64,000 bases of DNA from Lapillicoccus jejuensis (GTDB lineage: Bacteria; Actinomycetota; Actinomycetes; Actinomycetales; Dermatophilaceae). Below, in pieces: positions 62,334 to 64,000 of this stretch (positions are counted from its first letter, which is position 1; the number at the start of each line of letters is the position of its first letter). The stretch is taken from the NCBI RefSeq assembly GCF_006715055.1, contig NZ_VFMN01000001.1, positions 1,860,001 to 1,924,000 on the forward strand. Reading direction: 5' to 3'. Both the position numbers and the translations under genes were made by a program. Under the pieces are notes generated by a model, which made no database searches, had not been told where the DNA came from, and worked only from the letters and a program-made list of their open reading frames with translations.

Positions 62334-64000
62334 TCAGGGGGTGGTGTCGGCGTCGAGACCGACCATGCCGGTGCGGAAGACGTCCGACGCGATGTCGGTG
62401 ACGAACTGCTTCTGCGCCGCCGGGTTGCTGACGAAGCGCCAGTCGTTGCTGATCGGGATGCCGTCGACGACCTGGGTGGCGATGTTGTTGTTCCACAGGA
62501 ACCCGACGATGCGCGGGTCCGCCGCGAACGCCGACAGGGTGTTGTGGATGAAGTCCGTCTTGAGCCCCGCCTCGTCGGTGGTGCCGTCGGTCTCGATGGC
62601 GCCGACCTCGCAGAAGAAGATGGGCTTGCTCGTCGTCGCCTTGAGCGCGGTGACCGTCTTGGCGAAGCTGGCGTCGTACGTCGACCCGGTGGTGGCCCGC
62701 CGCAGGTAGACCGAGGCGCCCACCCAGTCGACGTACTGGTCGCCCGGGTAGTCGTCGGCCATCGCGGTGATCCCGTTGGTGGGGCTGGGCTTGAGGTTGT
62801 CGACGCGGCTCGGCGACCAGATCCACACGACGTTGTCGTTGGCGCCGACCGACTGGAAGACCTGCCACACGTGGATCCAGGCCTGCTTGAACTTGTCGGG
62901 CGAGTTGTTGAAGTCCTTGCGGCCCGCCGACCACGGGTACCAGCCGCCGTTCATCTCGTGGCCGAAGCGGATGCCGACCTGGAGGTTGGTCCGGACGACG
63001 TCGCCGGCGAACTTGCGCAGGTAGTCGTCGTTCGCGCCGGAGATGATGGTCGAGAGGCTGTAGTGGTTGCCGCTCTGGCCGTTGTCCGTGGGCATCCACG
63101 TCATGACCGGCAGGGCGCCGCGCCGCCACGCGTTGGTGACGAGGTCGCCCCGGAAGGTGTCGTCGAAGGACTCGTACCAGCCGACCGAGCTCGGCGCCTT
63201 GCCGGCGGCGGCCTCGACGGTGTCGAACATCGTCGTGTCACCCGGCAGCCCGTCCTGGGAGAAGCCGAAGTACTTCGTCGTCGAGCCGACGATGGTGGCC
63301 TTGGTCTGCGCCGACGCCTTCGGGGCGACGTACTGCCCGACGGGGATCGAGGCGGCGCGGTTGGGGTCGACCGGCAGGTCGCTGCAGGCCAGGCCGTCGG
63401 CGTCGTACGGCCCCGGCAGGCCGTCGAGACCGTAGGGGTCGGACAGGTTGGCGACGTAGACCGCCTGCGCGTCCTGCTGCCAGTCGAACTGCCAGCACTT
63501 GGTCTTGGCCGGCGGCGCCGTCGTCGTCGGCGAGCTCGGCGTGCCGCCCGTCGGGCTCGTCGTGCCGGCCGGGTCGCTCGGGGTCGGCGTCCCCGTCGTG
63601 TTCGGCGTCGCGGGACCCGGCGCCGGCACCGGCACGGTGCGCGTGAACACCGTGCTCGGCGTGCGGACGGTCACCGTGTAGCCCGCTCCGCGCGCGAAGA
63701 ACGCGGAGGACGACAGCGGTGCGCGCAGCGCCGACACCGACGAGGCCGTGCCGCCTGTGCGGGTGCCGGTGGTCCTGCGGCCGGAGGAGGTCGAGACCGA
63801 CGGGGCGTACGGCGCCCCGTACCGCGACCGCACCACGGACCCGGTGACGGAGCCGGTCGACACCGGTCGCGGCTCGGACGCGGCGGACGGCACCGACAGG
63901 TTGCGCTGCACCTCCTGGCGCAGCGGCGAGGCGACGGGCGAGAGGTAGAGCCCGGCCGAGATCGACGTGAGGGCCAGCACCAGCAGCGACAGGTTGAGCT
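62334..64000 (-). CDS. Secreted GH26-type glycosidase, 5' end outside the window
   Basis: At least 555 residues are visible and the frame stays open to the window edge. The N-terminal part has a hydrophobic helix (LSLLVLALTSISAGLYLS), so it is exported or membrane-anchored. A long Ser/Thr/Pro linker with RSRYGAPYAPS follows, then a GH26-like barrel: VGIRFGHEMNGGWYPWSAG (acid/base Glu, about 62945-62970) and SKPIFFCEVGAIETDG (nucleophile Glu, about 62585-62630). GH26 enzymes are beta-mannanases or glucanases; those in exopolysaccharide loci often trim the polymer being made. Its place next to ugd and AT3 supports that role. Confidence 0.85.
   Translation of the reverse strand, partial: LNLSLLVLALTSISAGLYLSPVASPLRQEVQRNLSVPSAASEPRPVSTGSVTGSVVRSRYGAPYAPSVSTSSGRRTTGTRTGGTASSVSALRAPLSSSAFFARGAGYTVTVRTPSTVFTRTVPVPAPGPATPNTTGTPTPSDPAGTTSPTGGTPSSPTTTAPPAKTKCWQFDWQQDAQAVYVANLSDPYGLDGLPGPYDADGLACSDLPVDPNRAASIPVGQYVAPKASAQTKATIVGSTTKYFGFSQDGLPGDTTMFDTVEAAAGKAPSSVGWYESFDDTFRGDLVTNAWRRGALPVMTWMPTDNGQSGNHYSLSTIISGANDDYLRKFAGDVVRTNLQVGIRFGHEMNGGWYPWSAGRKDFNNSPDKFKQAWIHVWQVFQSVGANDNVVWIWSPSRVDNLKPSPTNGITAMADDYPGDQYVDWVGASVYLRRATTGSTYDASFAKTVTALKATTSKPIFFCEVGAIETDGTTDEAGLKTDFIHNTLSAFAADPRIVGFLWNNNIATQVVDGIPISNDWRFVSNPAAQKQFVTDIASDVFRTGMVGLDADTTP

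Overview
The window is very GC-rich, with almost exclusively G/C third codon positions, many GTG starts and 4-base start/stop overlaps. It also carries actinobacterial family signatures: a HelD-type helicase, a PurS/PurQ/PurL set, SigE-type and PadR regulators, and CUT1 sugar permeases without their own ATPase. It reads as the chromosome of an actinomycete, plausibly a Micrococcales member such as Intrasporangiaceae (the family-level guess is weak). I see no tRNA, rRNA, insertion sequence, prophage or CRISPR array.

Layout. 1-12.6 kb: SRPBCC protein, amylosucrase, a TPR / AAA+ ATPase / TPR-membrane module, an endonuclease IV-like protein, a Gfo/Idh/MocA oxidoreductase, a PadR operon with its operator, an alpha/beta hydrolase, and exonuclease III divergent from a short-chain dehydrogenase. 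12.6-13.3 kb: a 54-residue Trp-rich small ORF followed by an array of hairpins with GGGG loops and a strong terminator-like hairpin. 13.3-22.2 kb: ComB-like phosphatase, pyrE, LemA, a flippase plus glycosyltransferase pair, HxlR/MFS, a thioesterase, two DedA proteins and a SpoU methyltransferase.

22.4-37.5 kb is the most coherent block. One promoter/operator is followed by nine tightly packed plus-strand genes: GH125 alpha-mannosidase, ROK regulator, ABC sugar-binding lipoprotein, two permeases, GH29 fucosidase, GH2 beta-mannosidase, GH3 glycosidase (interrupted by a frameshift) and GH38 alpha-mannosidase. Together they would import and dismantle a mannose-rich, fucosylated oligosaccharide, most simply an N-glycan and possibly a plant-type one.

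37.5-52.2 kb is housekeeping and regulation: a second exonuclease III, a flavin monooxygenase, a DUF480-methyltransferase fusion, fba with DUF3151, purA, an intracellular GH32, a SigE-type sigma factor with a membrane partner, HelD, and two related LuxR-tailed regulators. 52.4-58.6 kb holds purD, purC, purS, purQ and purL with an embedded LURP-one/tubby-like gene. 58.6-64 kb, on the minus strand, is the edge of a polysaccharide locus (AT3-SGNH acyltransferase, UDP-glucose dehydrogenase, secreted GH26) and contains a 34-base G run.

Two themes recur. At least 17 genes start 6-7 bases after a TANNNT box, the pattern of leaderless transcription. Several gene ends carry hairpins, including five copies of an element exactly 44 bases long.
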